Assembly (NCBI GenBank): GCA_029706075.1
Contig: JAINUG010000198.1
Coordinates: forward strand, 1,164,501 to 1,228,500
DNA length: 64,000 nt
Source of the DNA: Aldrovandia affinis
Taxonomy: Eukaryota > Chordata > Actinopteri > Notacanthiformes > Halosauridae
Reading direction: 5' to 3'
This document shows, piece after piece, positions 1 to 12,209 of this stretch. The first letter of the stretch is position 1. Each line of letters begins with the position of its first letter. The notes under the pieces are model-generated. The model did no database searches and was not told where the DNA came from. It saw nothing but the letters and a program-made list of their open reading frames with translations. Both the position numbers and the translations under genes were made by a program.

Positions 1-840
1 TATGGGGCAGTCTATTCAACATGTAGATACCTTGGAGCAACCAGATGTGTCCTTGGAGGGGCTTGTACCTTGGACAAATCCTATGCTTTTAAACATGTTT
101 AACTGATTGAGTGGTCTTAGTGGGTAGGTCTCAAGTTTGACTGATAGGCATTTATTTGTCTCAGACGTTTTTACTCCTATTTTGACAACAAGACGGATTT
201 TTTTTTCACCACAAAAACACACATAGTATATTTTACGCACATTTCTCCACAAACACGCATATATTTTAAGCAGGGTTTCCCCCCCCCCTTCGGCCGTTTC
301 TGAGCCTTTTGGCCATCCATAGTTTATGAGCTTTTTGGCCTTGGACAGAAACTGGCTGAGAACGCCGTCGGCACTACACGCCGCATGCTGATACAAAATG
401 AAACGATTCCCCCTCGTCGCACGTCAAACAAATGTGCCTAACTATAGTTAATAGCGCGCGGAGCAGAATACACCAGCCAACGTTGCATCGCTTTTTTTGT
501 GCTGATTCCATGACCTAAAGGTCGCAAAATATGTGTGTTTCTCAACCATATAAAGGTTTTTAATCAACCATTCGCTCCAGGAAAAAAAACTCGACTTCTT
601 CTGGGGAAGATGTAATGTTAGAATTATTAACACAACTGTGTAAGGACGTGTCTCCACCAGAATCGAGTTGTCTTATCAGTGGTATAGAAACACTGCACTT
701 AGATCATGCCGCTTAAGGTGGCGCTGGAGATTAAGCGAAAAGCCTCTGAAGGTAGAGATTAGGGGGTTCCAGATCCTCTCCCTACTTATATGTCGTTTCC
801 AACAGGAGGTGTTGGTCACTTGTCAGGAATAGTAAACTCC
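1..840. other. No gene recognised
   Basis: Unique-looking sequence with short open frames only (up to about 126 codons on the minus strand) and no recognisable protein motif. A C-run near 283 and A/T runs are the only low-complexity features. I see no repeat family here. Confidence 0.55.
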
Positions 841-1244
841 CTCCGCAAGTAAATGCGTTGCCTCTCGCTCTCTCCTCTCTCAGAAGAGCCCGGCAGACGC
901 GCTGCTACCACGAAACGCGGAAAGTGTTAGCCCGTTTCGGCTTTTCGTCTTGACGGTTTTGAAGATTTAAAACTTTGCAAGTGCTCCGTGGACAGCAGTC
1001 AACTGAAGCCGACGGACGTTCAGCCCGGGCATTAGACCGATTCGAGCGGCCCCACGACCACGCATTCGGTTCCAACCCGTAACTAGGTAAAGCCTAGCAG
1101 ACTGACTGACTAACATCTGAAGGACCCAGTTAAAGGATTACATATCAGTTCGCTCTTCAATTTTATTCAGTGCAAAACACGAAACAGTCTACTTGATGGT
1201 TTTCTGAGGAATCTGACACCTGCATTTTCACGCGCCACTGCAAG
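841..1244 (+). promoter_or_regulatory. Candidate promoter and noncoding first exon
   Basis: This stretch is richer in CpG than its surroundings (about 890-1100), begins with a pyrimidine-rich CTCTCGCTCTCTCC block, and ends with a consensus-like 5' splice site, CAAG|GTAAGA, with the GT at 1245-1246. It carries no open frame of note, so if transcribed it would be a 5' untranslated exon. No TATA box is evident. Only the base composition and the donor-like string are directly seen; the role as a transcription start is inference. A chance donor in unique DNA is the main alternative. Confidence 0.2.
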
Positions 1245-2600
1245 GTAAGAACTGTTTGATGAATCCGTTGCACGTGAGTTTATATTTAAGGCGCAAAACG
1301 TTTTGTCCCATTATGTAAAAATATTTATAATGGGGAAATTACATTTTCCTCGACATGCACGCGCGCAGGCATACACACTTTTATACACAACATACGCACA
1401 AATACATTTGATCCTCTCTTCGTAGCTGTATTTCAACCTGTGAACTTGGAGGTGCGCTTTTATACCGAGGGTATATATTAGGCAAGTTTGAGCACGTGTT
1501 TCCGTATTGTAGGCTATTGCAGACAGTAGCTACATCGTTTTTGTGCAACTTCAATTTTTGCCTTGCGTCTCAAACTATTGTCTGATATGAGAGATATCAG
1601 TGACGGAAACAATTCGCATTGATCAGCAATTTAGCAATGTCTGATGTTAAGGCTAGTTTAATTTAATATCGGTAGCCTACATTACGGGAGCTTGTCAATT
1701 TGTGTGTGCTGCTTGAAGGTGTTTAAGCTTGAACGTATTTAATGTACGGCTAAATGTACCATTATCAAAGCTACGGCCAGTGTCTGGTAGAATTTCCCTT
1801 TTTTGTGACCGACTTCTTATCTCGCGAGTTAACCGATTCTATAGGCTACTGGATCTGAATCGATAACCAGAGAGGAAACGCTGTTACCCCTGTAATTAAC
1901 CGTTACGCACATTTCTGATAAAGCTCCAGAGGAGATCATTCCTGTGATCTATGTTATATTCCATCGCAGTACATCTATATATTGATAGCATGACTGTGCT
2001 TTCTTTGCAGTCCTACATCAAAGCTCACCTGTTGGGTAGGACAAACATATGCACAGTCTGTTTTTTTAACACAAGTCCAAAATTTGACCACGGGCATTTT
2101 TTGTCGCCTTATCATAATTTATTTTGCAGTATAAAACGTGTAGCTATGTATCAAATGCTGATTCCTTGGGGCGTTGGAATACAAACGTTGCATTTTCTGT
2201 GTCAGTTGGGATATCAGTTATTGCTTACCAGACTTATGAAACATGCAGGTAATTTCAACGCACAGTGAACTGATATCGAATGTTGTTCGACTATCTGATT
2301 TATAAGAGCTGCGATCCTCGCTGACAACTGCTGCAATAATTCTTCACTCTCCAGCCGCACTGAAAGGCTGTATTAGATAATGGATTTTGCTGGAAGGTGA
2401 ACCAAATATGACTTATTTTGTATTTGTATTTGCGTATGTTATGTGTTGTATGTAATGTAGCCTGCAAGCCTAAGCTATTCTCATTGGAAATTTTAGTGTA
2501 AGTAAATTCGCGTAGTGCAATAGAGGTCAAATGAATGCTTTAATCAGTGTAATTCCTGTATATTGATATGTTAAAAAAAGTACAGTATAACATTTTTTGG
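1245..2600. other. No gene recognised
   Basis: AT-rich unique DNA. Open frames on both strands are short (at most 105 codons) and show no known domain. It would be intron sequence if the exon candidate just upstream is real. Confidence 0.5.
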
Positions 2601-2610
2601 GGATGATATT

Positions 2611-3003
2611 ATTATGATTTTTTCTTTTTTAAGAATTTGTTTCAGATTTTCTCCCAATTTAGTAGCCAATTGCACCCTCTATTGTTCATGTCAATCCCCC
2701 CCCTCGTATTGTGAGTTCACTGCCATAGCCCTGTGACCGGCAGTGACATGGGCAAAGTATCGTCTCCTCCGAGACGGCACTTGCCAAGCTGTCGACCGTA
2801 ACTCCGGTACACACAGAGCCACTCCTGTGCACAGCGAACTTGATGTCGGCTTCCCTCCCCCCTCCCTTGGGCGGACAGCCAATTTCCGCCCCCTGGTGGC
2901 ACTCCCGGCCAGAGCCGACTCTGGCACGGTCGGTGGAATCGAACCCCGGTCACAGTGGCCAGCATCGAACGTTGTAACCACTAGACCACCTGGGAGGCCC
3001 CTG
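2611..3003 (-). repeat. tRNA-derived SINE, family A1
   Basis: This copy is read on the minus strand, with the tRNA-like head at the right end. The head shows a box A-like motif at 2976-2989 (minus strand GTGGTCTAGTGGTT) and a box B at 2935-2945 (minus strand GGTTCGATTCC), close to a tRNA-Glu type promoter. The body contains the GGCTGTCCGCCC and GGAGGAGAC blocks shared by all A copies. The 3' tail at the left is AAATTGGGAGAAAATC. Flanks GGATGATATT (2601-2610) and GGATGACATT (3004-3013) look like a 9/10 target duplication. Open frames of 82-126 codons inside are not genes. The box motifs and flanks are seen; naming a tRNA-Glu ancestor is inference. Confidence 0.85.
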
Positions 3004-3013
3004 GGATGACATT

Positions 3014-3840
3014 CTTGACATTGTTGCCTTTGGCTAGGCCGTGAAATAAGCCAATTAATCATTTCTACCATTTCTTTTCAATTCAATACAATCACAATTC
3101 AATTACAATTTTATCGTCCAGCCAAGGCAGGAAAATCATCTTTGGTCTCACCACAAAACAAAACATCACATGCACAATGTACACCCCATCAATAATACGG
3201 ATCATATCACTTCAATAAACACAACATCACATCAATGTTCAACTATCAATACAACGGTATACAGCATACATCAGTCACTAATCTCAGAGGAGTAGAAGAT
3301 TAGTGCTTATTTTACTGTACAAGTACTGTACAAGCCTGCATATTCTATCATCCCTGCAATGATATACAGTAATCTCCTTTAAAACTGAATTGAGGGGGGC
3401 ATCATGTAGATTAATTCGGCAACTTAATCTTAAAAAAAAAAAAAAAAGTGAACCGCACTGAATGTTGGCATTCCATACACCATTTTTGCATCATGGAATC
3501 TTTAATAATACTGTGCATGATTTGTTTGTGTACACTGATTTTGATTTCAGCATGGCCTAAGATATCAAGTTGTCTGTTTCTAGTTGTGTGATTTGTGTGG
3601 TGTGCTTTGCTCAAGGCTCTTAGTGCTGAACCTTATGGTAATTGGTTGCAGACAGGGATAGGGATTTAGGGTGGTATTAAAGCACTGTGGCACCTCCGTT
3701 GAATTGCAAATGTAATCAAGTATCTTATATTTTTATTCTTGTCAAAGATGGAATCGGTAATTCTGTAGAAACAAGAATATAATTCAGACAATTGATGTGT
3801 TCAAGTGAGTTCTATATAAAATTATTGCACATTGGCATCT
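3014..3840. other. No gene recognised
   Basis: AT-rich sequence with an A15-type run at about 3432. I see no coding or repeat signal that I can name. Confidence 0.5.
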
Positions 3841-4245
3841 GGCACCCGCCCCCGAGCCCTAGACCCTGCGAGAAGTGTGAGCTGCCCCCATCAACCCTCA
3901 CCCCCACACCTACCCCAGTCCCTGGATCTGGACCCCCTTAACGTGGTTTAGCTCCCCCCACTGACTGCCTAACTCAGGAGGGGCAAAGTCATTCAGCCCT
4001 GAGTCACCTTGGACTGACCATGATACGGTCTTTTTTGGACACACCCTGTGCCGGCCAGAAGAGAATGGACTCCCTCCCTTTTAGTCTGGTTCCTCCCAAG
4101 GTTTCTCCCTATCAAGGGAGTTTTTCCTTGCCACTGTTGCCTTTAGGCTTGCGTTTGGGGGGTCTAGGCCTGGGTTCCCCCTCTGTTAAGCATTTTGTGA
4201 CAATTCAATAGTGAAAAGCGCTGTACAAATACATTTGATTTGATA
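3841..4245 (+). repeat. L2-type LINE 3' end
   Basis: Contains the fish L2 3'-terminal hallmark words in order: TGGTTCCTCCCAAGGTTTC, GGGAGTTTTTCCTTGCCACTG, and AAAAGCGCTGTACAAATA, finishing in a short TTTGATTTGAT repeat near 4235. No reverse transcriptase code precedes it, so it is a 5'-truncated copy, the usual state for this LINE. The upstream part (3841-4000) is C-rich and probably the 3' untranslated region of the same copy. A 63-codon frame at 4020-4211 lies in this UTR and is not a gene. Confidence 0.85.
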
Positions 4246-4309
4246 AATTTAAGCTTGGGCTAGGAGTTTGGGCTGGCAACCTTGCTGTTAAGGACATGGG
4301 TGTAGACCC

Positions 4310-4350
4310 CTGCCCTGCCCTGCCCTGTCCTGTCCTGCCCTGTCCTGTCC
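4310..4350. repeat. Simple repeat, CCTGY pentamers
   Basis: About eight imperfect copies of CCTGC or CCTGT in a row. A pentanucleotide microsatellite with no further structure. Confidence 0.9.
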
Positions 4351-7300
4351 CTCTGGCCATCATGGACAACAGAAAGGTAAGGAAAATGGAAATGAATATA
4401 TTGGAGGGGGATGATGCTAGAAAGAGTTAAGATGAGAGGGTGAGGTGCGTGAAATATTGTATACCTGCAGAGTCGACTGCCCTAGCAGGTTGTGGTAATA
4501 GCATACAGGGTTTGCCCGTACATTTCTCTCCTGAAACTTGGTTTAAACCTCCTAATAACCGACCACTAAACCTGTGATCTTTTGCCCCAATTAACTGCAT
4601 CCTGAGTGGAAGTGGATGGCCGTTTGAATGTGCAAAGGGCCCTCAGCCTGTTCGTGAAGAGAGAGATGTGGAGTAATGCCAGCAGCTTGGAGTGGTCCGG
4701 AGTGCGGCAGCAGAGCCAGAACTTGTGTGAGGGGGCGCTGTGATACAGGGTACAAAATGGGGAGGGGCTGAAACGCTGTGAAATAATGTAGAAACCCTCC
4801 CCCCCTTTTTAAACAGGAAGTACACAAAAAAACCGAAAATAGTGTCTAGTTTAAAATAATATCCCACGCCATATTACTGTTATCTGAGTGCCTAACAGAA
4901 GGGACAACATGGAAACCAATCACATTCTTTACAACATTTTACTCAGCATTTATTGCAGATTTAGCAACATGGCTTGCAGCCCTACTCATGGAGTACAGCT
5001 ACTGTTCTGAGGGTGAGTATCGCTTCTTCTGTCCACTGTGCTGTGTTATGCCCCACACTGATTCCTGCTGGGGACGAGCATTTTTGCACAGCTAAACGTA
5101 CAGTAGTTATGGCTCTGTGCAGTGCTCAACCCTGACCCTTCAGAGATCTGTAACTTATTAAAACCAGCAAAGAATAGGTACTAAGTGAACACATAACACT
5201 GCTAGGACACTCAAAGTTTGGGTATTACTAAGGGGGGATGCTGTTTGTGTCTGAATGTGTGCTGGATTGTTGGGTATACAAGCCATCTGTAGGACAGATG
5301 ATAACGTGGAGTGTGAAATCTGCAGACGCAGAGAACAAAGCGAATTCAACCTGGGGAGACAACCAAATTAATTCCCCGCAACAAAAATAATAGCCACGTT
5401 GTGCATGAGTGGGGCAGTGAAGGAAATGATGTATGGGGTGTTCTCCAAATAAACGCACCCTCTCTCCTGTACCGCACTGGCTCATGGGAAATATTCAGGG
5501 TGGATCCAGGGTGCTCGCTGGAAGCCTTGGATCTTGCAGCGAAGGGAAACATTTAAAAACTGTTGTCGTCATCTACTGACGTGCCATTCTAATGACTTTT
5601 TTAATGTTAGATTTGGCTTCGGGAGAGATTGAAATTCATTCTAACCATTATGGAGTTTTGTCCTTTACTTTGAGTAACAAATTTAACCCATCACTGTTTT
5701 CTCTTGTTGATGCTTACAGTGCCACAGGTTAGATGATTGCTGGAATTGGCAGAATATGCTAAGAATGAAAGAAAACCCACTGAAATGTGTTACTCAGTGC
5801 ACTGCCCAGATAAAAGTACATAAATTCTCATGAAGCCAGGCAGCTGAACGGTTTCACTGCTTCCCATCCCATGTCGGTATAAATGCATCAGTTTACGACA
5901 GCCATAGCAAGTGAGAGTGTGTCGTTGAGTGCGGTCCACGTGCCAGACTCTGCTCCCGTTATCTTAGAGGGGCTTGGCTCCGTGATCCTCTTTGGCAAGG
6001 GCTGTGGCCCGGCTATTGCAGTCTAAGCTAGTCTGAACAGGTCAATGAGGTTAAATCCCTTTGACCAGTAATAGTGCTAGCCTAGAACTCTAGTCTATAT
6101 ATGTACTGCCACGTACACAGAAGCTCAGTTCAATTAGTCCGCTAAAAAGTATATTCCAAAGCATGTTCCAGTGTTCTTTTGGGATATTCAGTTCCTGTTG
6201 TATGAACCAAAGTGCTGTGTTTTGTAAGGGAATATATGAAACATTTTAGTACATGCAGTGTTTAAAAAATGTATGCTTCTGGTCAGAACTGTGGGTTTTA
6301 CGGATACATTTGCTATATATTTGATACAGAATTTCAGTAGGAATTATTAAATAACAAGCGAAAAGGAATGTAAAGTGCTTTGGTGACTTATTTTTGCAGT
6401 TAAAGGCATACAAACCCGCTTTGAATGTTCTCGCGAAAGGCTTATGGTTCTTACACCCACCGCTGATCTCTAAATGTATAAGACTACAGGCCAATGACAC
6501 CCACGCTCGCCTCAGTGAGCATGTGTGGGAATAGCGAACAGAAAAGGTGCAAAGTGGATTACTGAGGCAATCTGCTGTGTGCAGCAGTGGGTTGGACTAA
6601 ACTCTTGGGGGCAAAAACTGACGTCATCTGACTGTTAACTTGTGACTGTTTCAGTCAGGGGATCGGTGCATTCCACGATTAACGAGCAGCAAAGGGAACT
6701 GAGGTGCCATCAGTGATATAACAGGTACAACTGCTGTGATATTTTTTCCAGATTTGCAGTATAAGTAAAACTTGGAATATTTAAATTTTTCACTTTTATT
6801 CTGTACTTCAATGTATTCCGAATCCTACTGCAATGTATTCTCTGCAGTGGTTGTCAGATGATGCGAAGGCGGAGGCCTTTAAAAATACACATATCTTACC
6901 CTATTACACAGTCTTAATGACATAGAGATGGTCTTTTTCTCATTCACTTGCATTGAACCACTCCTTACAAGTGCAAAGCTCAAATACTTTGAACTGCTTA
7001 GTTGAATACAGATTGTATTTCAAATCGTTGTTTATTGAACGATTCGCCTCGGAGTGAGGTGAAATGCAGAACATCCACAAAATGGTCTTGTGTGCTAGGG
7101 TATGTATCACATATCTGTTCATATCTACCCATTGCTAACGTTACCAAGCTAGCACATAACGCAGTGCATTTGGGTTGAGAGGTGGCTGGTTGGACGAAAA
7201 TGCTAATGAATTATCACAGGAAACTTGCCCTGCACCTAATGTTTTTATTGACACCTCCCCACTGCTGCCCAAACCATGTTAACGCAGACATCTTTATTGC

Positions 7301-8464
7301 TGACCATGAAACTACCAAACTGGGCGGAGGGGAGAAATATTCAGCTTGCGACGGTCGAAATGAGCAATTACACAATCGTCCAGGTGCGTTTCACTACCAT
7401 CCTCCCCAAACTAGAGTCCTATATCTTGTCTTCATGTCTACCATAAACTTTCTTTGGTATGATATTATTTATTATGAAATTATACTGTATCCTCAGACAC
7501 TGTATGTCTGAGGAAAACTTACAATTCAGCAGTTCATGCAAAATCATATGGGGAATCAATATAGTCATGGTATAGAATATCTAACTATATGTATATTTGT
7601 TGGAAAGATTTGTTGGGGCGAGGTGCTGTCTCTACTCTCTCTGTAGTTAATGGGCTCAGGAAATGGTTATGACACTATCAGACAATTAAGGCGAGGTAGC
7701 ACTCATAGATTCTGCAGTGCGATACATTTGGGCCTGTCATTTGTAAATGTGCCTGTTTGACAGGAAGGCCGTTGCTTGTCTTGTAAATTAGTGTGTTTGC
7801 TTGTTAAGCTGTCCTTAGTGAAACAAGACTTATTTTCTCTCACAACACCAGAAGGTATGCATGAATTGTGATGTGGAATCACAGGGTGCATAATTCCAGA
7901 TGGAACGAAAGACCTTTGCACCGTTACCTCAGAAAGATGTATTGCTGGCCCGAGACAAGACGTATCTGTCATGAGGGCTTTGAACCTGCGATGCTCAGCA
8001 CTATTCTGGCCGGTGAAAAAAGGATTCCCCAAGCCGGGGAGAGAAATAAATATGTATAACGCCCCAGAGTTGGGTGCGTTACGCAGCTCTTCTGATGACC
8101 GCTGTGGTCTGTGCCAAGTGCAAATGATGAAGGCTATAATCTTTTCCTCACTTGAACCTGTCTGCATATATTGGCTGTGTTTTGGAGAAAGCCGATCGAT
8201 AACTTCTACAAAACAGAAGCATAGTCAAAGGTTGGCCGCAAAGCTGGGAATTCAGTGATACCTAAAAAAAACAGATTTATCGTGCACTTCCGGTGAGTTG
8301 CTTTATAAAAGTCTCACTACAACAGGCACATAGTGTTTCTTTTGGGAGGGCGAGAGTGTGTATCGATGGCGTTAGGGGGTTCTTGGACGTGGTGTGGATA
8401 AAAAAAAAGTTCTAGGCCCAACCATGATGCACTATAGAACACGGCGAATGGGCTGTGCTTTTTT
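4351..8464. other. No gene recognised (4.1 kb)
   Basis: Largely unique DNA. The longest frame is 154 codons on the minus strand (7703-8167), overlapped by a 95-codon frame on the plus strand; neither has a recognised motif, a good start context or splice-like ends. It may hold regulatory DNA, but nothing in the sequence shows it. Confidence 0.5.
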
Positions 8465-8466
8465 CA

Positions 8467-8680
8467 GAATCAAATCAAATTTATTTGTGTAGCACATTTC
8501 ACTTAACATTTGTCACAATATGTGTTGCAGCAAGTCCTGGCCTAAACCCCCACAGAAGCAAGCCTAGGGCGACAGTGACAAGGAGAAACTCCCTTGGTGG
8601 AGCAAATTGGAAGAAACCTTTAGGAGGAACCAGGCTCAAGAGTCCATCCTCCTCCGGCCAGCTGAGTTTTTAATGACCAA
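8467..8680 (-). repeat. L2-type LINE 3' end, reverse orientation
   Basis: Starts with AATCAAATCAAATTTATTTG, the reverse of the L2 terminal repeat, then carries AGGAGAAACTCCCTTGG and AGAAACCTTTAGGAGGAACC, which are the minus-strand counterparts of the hallmarks in the copy at 3841-4245. It is a short 5'-truncated copy of the same broad family in the opposite direction. The internal 72-codon frame is not a gene. Confidence 0.85.
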
Positions 8681-9044
8681 AAACTGTCAATCGGCACAAC
8701 ATTTAAAACAATTGTTCGAATTGTTCCAAACGAGCTAGATAACGGCGAGCAATGAAAGGTTGTGGCAGTGGTTGAGTGCAAGGCAGGCGGAGGTGATGGT
8801 CCCGGGTTGGGGTGGTGTGCTGGGATGGAGGTGGAGGTGGGGAGGCAGGCTCAGAAGATTCAGTAGTCATGAGATTCTTGACTCAGTAGAGTCATGGCTG
8901 AATGGTTGTGGTCTTGTTGATGAGTATCAATTTGGCAGCGTTTTTTGTCGAAAGATGACAAAGAAAAAGGAAATAAATGTGTTTTATAGACCTAAAAGTA
9001 TTAGTCCTATAAAATGGCAATGTTGCACTTTAGAAATAAGCCTA
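8681..9044. other. No gene recognised
   Basis: Purine-rich DNA around 8780-8850 and no other identifiable feature. Confidence 0.5.
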
Positions 9045-9316
9045 GAGGGGCCATGGTGTCACATACTTTCCGGGCCGATAGATCCGCCTATTCTGAGACG
9101 GAACTCTACCACGGATGCTTTTTCCTGCTCCTCGACGAACTCGTGCCGGCTCAGACTCTCCCCTCTGGACATCCAAATTCCGCCCCCGATCGAGGCTGAT
9201 GACCGGCCGTCTGGTAGAGACGCAGGTTTCGAACCGCGTCCCTGACAGACAGCGCACACCACACCGGGCTAGCCAAAGTGTGGTGGGTTAGACCGCTATG
9301 CTATCCGCTGCCCTCT
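9045..9316 (-). repeat. tRNA-related SINE, family A2, tail-less
   Basis: On the minus strand the head reads GGCAGCGGATAGCATAGCGG, matching the head of the copy at 46352. The body then has the GATCGGGGGCGG block and the GGCACGAGTTCGTCGAGGAG block. The usual AAATTGGGAGAAAA tail is missing at the left, so the 3' part is lost. Frames of 61-161 codons here arise from the GC-rich body. Confidence 0.8.
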
Positions 9317-9948
9317 TTGTTGATCTTTTAAGTTCTCGTTCTCCAGAACTTGTTCTGGCCTGTACCGTGCCCAACATTACTGAGGTGTAATCACAAAACT
9401 TTACCGCGAATCCTGATAGAGACACATAAACCCGTTGTTTATCCACTTTTCAGGCCCTTACGCATCAAAACCGCACTTATTTCTGATTTGCCTGACATTT
9501 AGGTAATGGACGTCACTGTACTGCCCTTTGAAATGTGCCACTGTGCCACCACGTCTGTTCTCTCACAGGCAGAGAACAGAGATATCTGGTGCAAAACAAG
9601 TTGTTTTATTGACCGTAGCTTCAATGTAATAGGCCATTTGAAGTAGTGGTACATGAAAAAGATTGTAGATGGGGTAACCGGGTTGTGTTGCTGGGTATTC
9701 TGTATAGATAATGGCTAGCATTGCTTCTATAGCAGAGCATTAGGCCCAGTAGCAGAAAGAGACGGTGAACCTGACCTGGTGTTTTGAGCTGCATTGCTAT
9801 TGGTGCTACAGCATCCGTCATTTATAGTCAATATGTGAACGCACACGAGTGAACATATTCAACGTCGGTTGATTTTCATGCTTAGTCAGCTGTTCCTGGT
9901 AAGCTCAGGGAATTAGTATTTTTTTAAAGTTATGGCCAATAACATACA
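9317..9948. other. No gene recognised
   Basis: No repeat family or coding signal recognised. Confidence 0.5.
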
Positions 9949-10166
9949 CTTTACATTAAGACATTTATCAGGTGTTCTTATCCAGAGCGGATTACACAGC
10001 TTGACTTTTTTTCATTTTTTTATTTTTAGATTCAGTCCATTTATACTGCTGGATATTTACTGAAGCAGTTCAGGTTAAGTACCGTGCTCAATGGTGCAAT
10101 GGCACCTGGGAATCGAACCTTCTGAGTTACAGGCCCAGTTCCCCAACCATTATACTGCACTGCCTT
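9949..10166 (-). repeat. tRNA-derived SINE, family B
   Basis: Read on the minus strand, a tRNA-like head at the right (GCAGTGTAATGG-like, then a box B-like word opposite GGGAATCGAACC) is followed by the conserved core GTACTTAACCTGAA...CAGTAAATATCCAGCAG and a tail resembling CTCTGGATAAGAA. This copy has an extra T-rich block around 10011-10030. It belongs with the copies at 18521, 18821, 39088 and 49304. Confidence 0.8.
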
Positions 10167-10684
10167 TCGCGGCTGTGCGTTATTTATTAAAACTCCAATA
10201 ACGAGGACATTGCTCATTGTTGTTAACACTGGTCATTCTTTGTGACCAGTGAATGCATTTCTCTAGACTGACTGCATAGAGAGAAGTGTAATTCACACGT
10301 AAATTATTCTACTTGGAGCCATATTTGCAGTCCAGTATCGTCGGGTAATACTGTTGATTTCAAGGTCAATGTTGCGCGTCGACTGGGTACACAGGATTTG
10401 TAGGAGTCTCAGGCAAATTAAAAGAAGCCAAGGTCATATTCAATTATTCTTGTTTATTGGTTCTTTGGCAAAGGATTATAGAATCCACACTCTGTGAACA
10501 GTCAGGGAAGTGTTACCTGGTTAAACCCATAGCTCAATTTCCATCTCTCCAGTCCAGGTAAGATGCCAGTCTGTACCGTGGTTTGGTTTTCCCACTGAGC
10601 AAACCCAGCCATCTGATGCAGAAATGAAAGGAGGGAACTGGTGTTTGTAGCTTGAAGCGAGCCGTTTGAGGAAAAACAATATTG
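10167..10684. other. No gene recognised
   Basis: No feature I can support; short frames only. Confidence 0.5.
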
Positions 10685-11030
10685 GCAAGAGAAATTGGGT
10701 GGTGGGCGGTGGATAGCACTGTCGAAGGTCCTGGGTTAGATCCTGGCTGGGGTCTTTCCGTGAGTTTGCATGTTCTCCGCGTGGGTTTCCTCCGGGTACT
10801 CCGGTTTCCTCCCACAGCCCACAGACATGCACGTTAGGCTAATTGGAGAGTCTAAATTGCCTGTAGGTATGAGTGTGTAAGTGAATGGTGTATGTGCCCT
10901 GTGATGGATTGGCGACCTGTCCAGGATGTATTCCTGCCTCTCGTCCCAATGCATGCTGGGATAGGCTCCAGCCCCACCGTGACCCTGCCCAGGAATAAGG
11001 GGGTTAGATAACGAATGAATCAATGAAATT
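10685..11030 (+). repeat. SINE or LINE-tail repeat, family E
   Basis: Begins with a tRNA-like segment (GGGCGGTGGATAGCACTG, then GGTCCTGGGTTAGATCC as a degraded box B) followed by blocks very common in fish genomes: GTGGGTTTCCTCCGGGTACT, CCACAGACATGCA, GGCGACCTGTCCAGGATGTA and GGGATAGGCTCCAGCC, ending in GATAACGAATGAATCAATG. The family is widespread in teleosts; whether it is a SINE or an L2-related tail is not decided here. Several minus-strand frames of 90-100 codons across it are shadows of this repeat. Confidence 0.8.
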
Positions 11031-12209
11031 GGGTCGTTTAATTTAGTAAGAGAAAATATGTCAGAACATGGTCATATATTTTATTAATGTGCATTTTCTC
11101 ATACTTTAAAACCTGAATGATATGTTCATATGGTTGAGGAAACAGGCAGCTGAAATATACAGTTATGCACATTAGCCCATGAATGATCATTTTAGAAAGA
11201 AATGCTCAGCACAACATAAAGGACGTGGTAAGAGGACTGCGTGTCTTAGTGCAGAGTCAGTGCCCTCCCGCATTTTCACCTTACGTCTGTGATTACGTCT
11301 GTACATTTCAGTGAGGAAGTCTACCACTGCCTGCTTTTAACAGCGCTGGTTATTGCGTCTAGAAGTCCATATAATGATACAAATGTGTTGATAGCCCTTT
11401 TGCAGCCGTGCTCTTTGTATTTTTGGCACAGTCTAGGCTATATATTTTGGCTCATAACTTGAAACGGACGTAACAGGTAGCATTCTTCAGACAGTCTGGC
11501 GTGAAACCTGTCTGAAATGCGCTCACAAAGTATCCTTTGAATGCTCGCTGCCTGTCGCCAACCTGCTGAGGAAAGTAAAATCATTAAAAACCTGGAGTTA
11601 AGGGGGGGAAAAAAGAAGGAAAATGATAAGCATGAGAAGAGAGCGCCCATTATCTCGCGAAGGTGAGCATGAGAGATGTTAATACCGCAGTGACTGGACA
11701 GCTGGTGTCTGCACTCAGCTAGCGGCGTCGTTTTTTTAATCCACTTATATGTGTGATAACCAGATGACATTCATATATATTTTACTTTGATTTTGTGTTT
11801 AGACACGGGGCATTACGATGGCTGGAAAGCTTCTTACTATGGCAAACGATCACGACATTAGGACATAACAAGGCTCTCAGTGCTTAATTTACTGCAGGCA
11901 TCATTATGAATGTTTTATTAATTCTTCATTACGGAATACATTATGAATGGATAAATCGGCTACTCTGAAAACACAACAAAAGAAGAAAATGAATCATCAT
12001 CTGAAGCATTGATCAAATCAAGTCCTGTCTCATGTATTTGCATAGGGCCTTTCGCAAAACATCCGTCACAATATGCTCTACGGCAGACACTGACCATTTA
12101 TTTGTTTTAAATGAATTTTTGGAAAATATTTGCTGCGTAGTTTACTGGAGGGGAGAGAAAAATCGGAGCTCATCCAGGGCTGAAGATAGGCCAGGAGTCC
12201 GCTTCCTCA
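11031..12209. other. No gene recognised
   Basis: AT-rich unique DNA. A 110-codon minus-strand frame (11438-11770) has no recognised motif. Confidence 0.5.

Noticed and set aside
7703..8167. 154-codon minus-strand frame
   Set aside because: No recognised motif, no splice-like edges, and an overlapping plus-strand frame of 95 codons shows the region is simply poor in stops.
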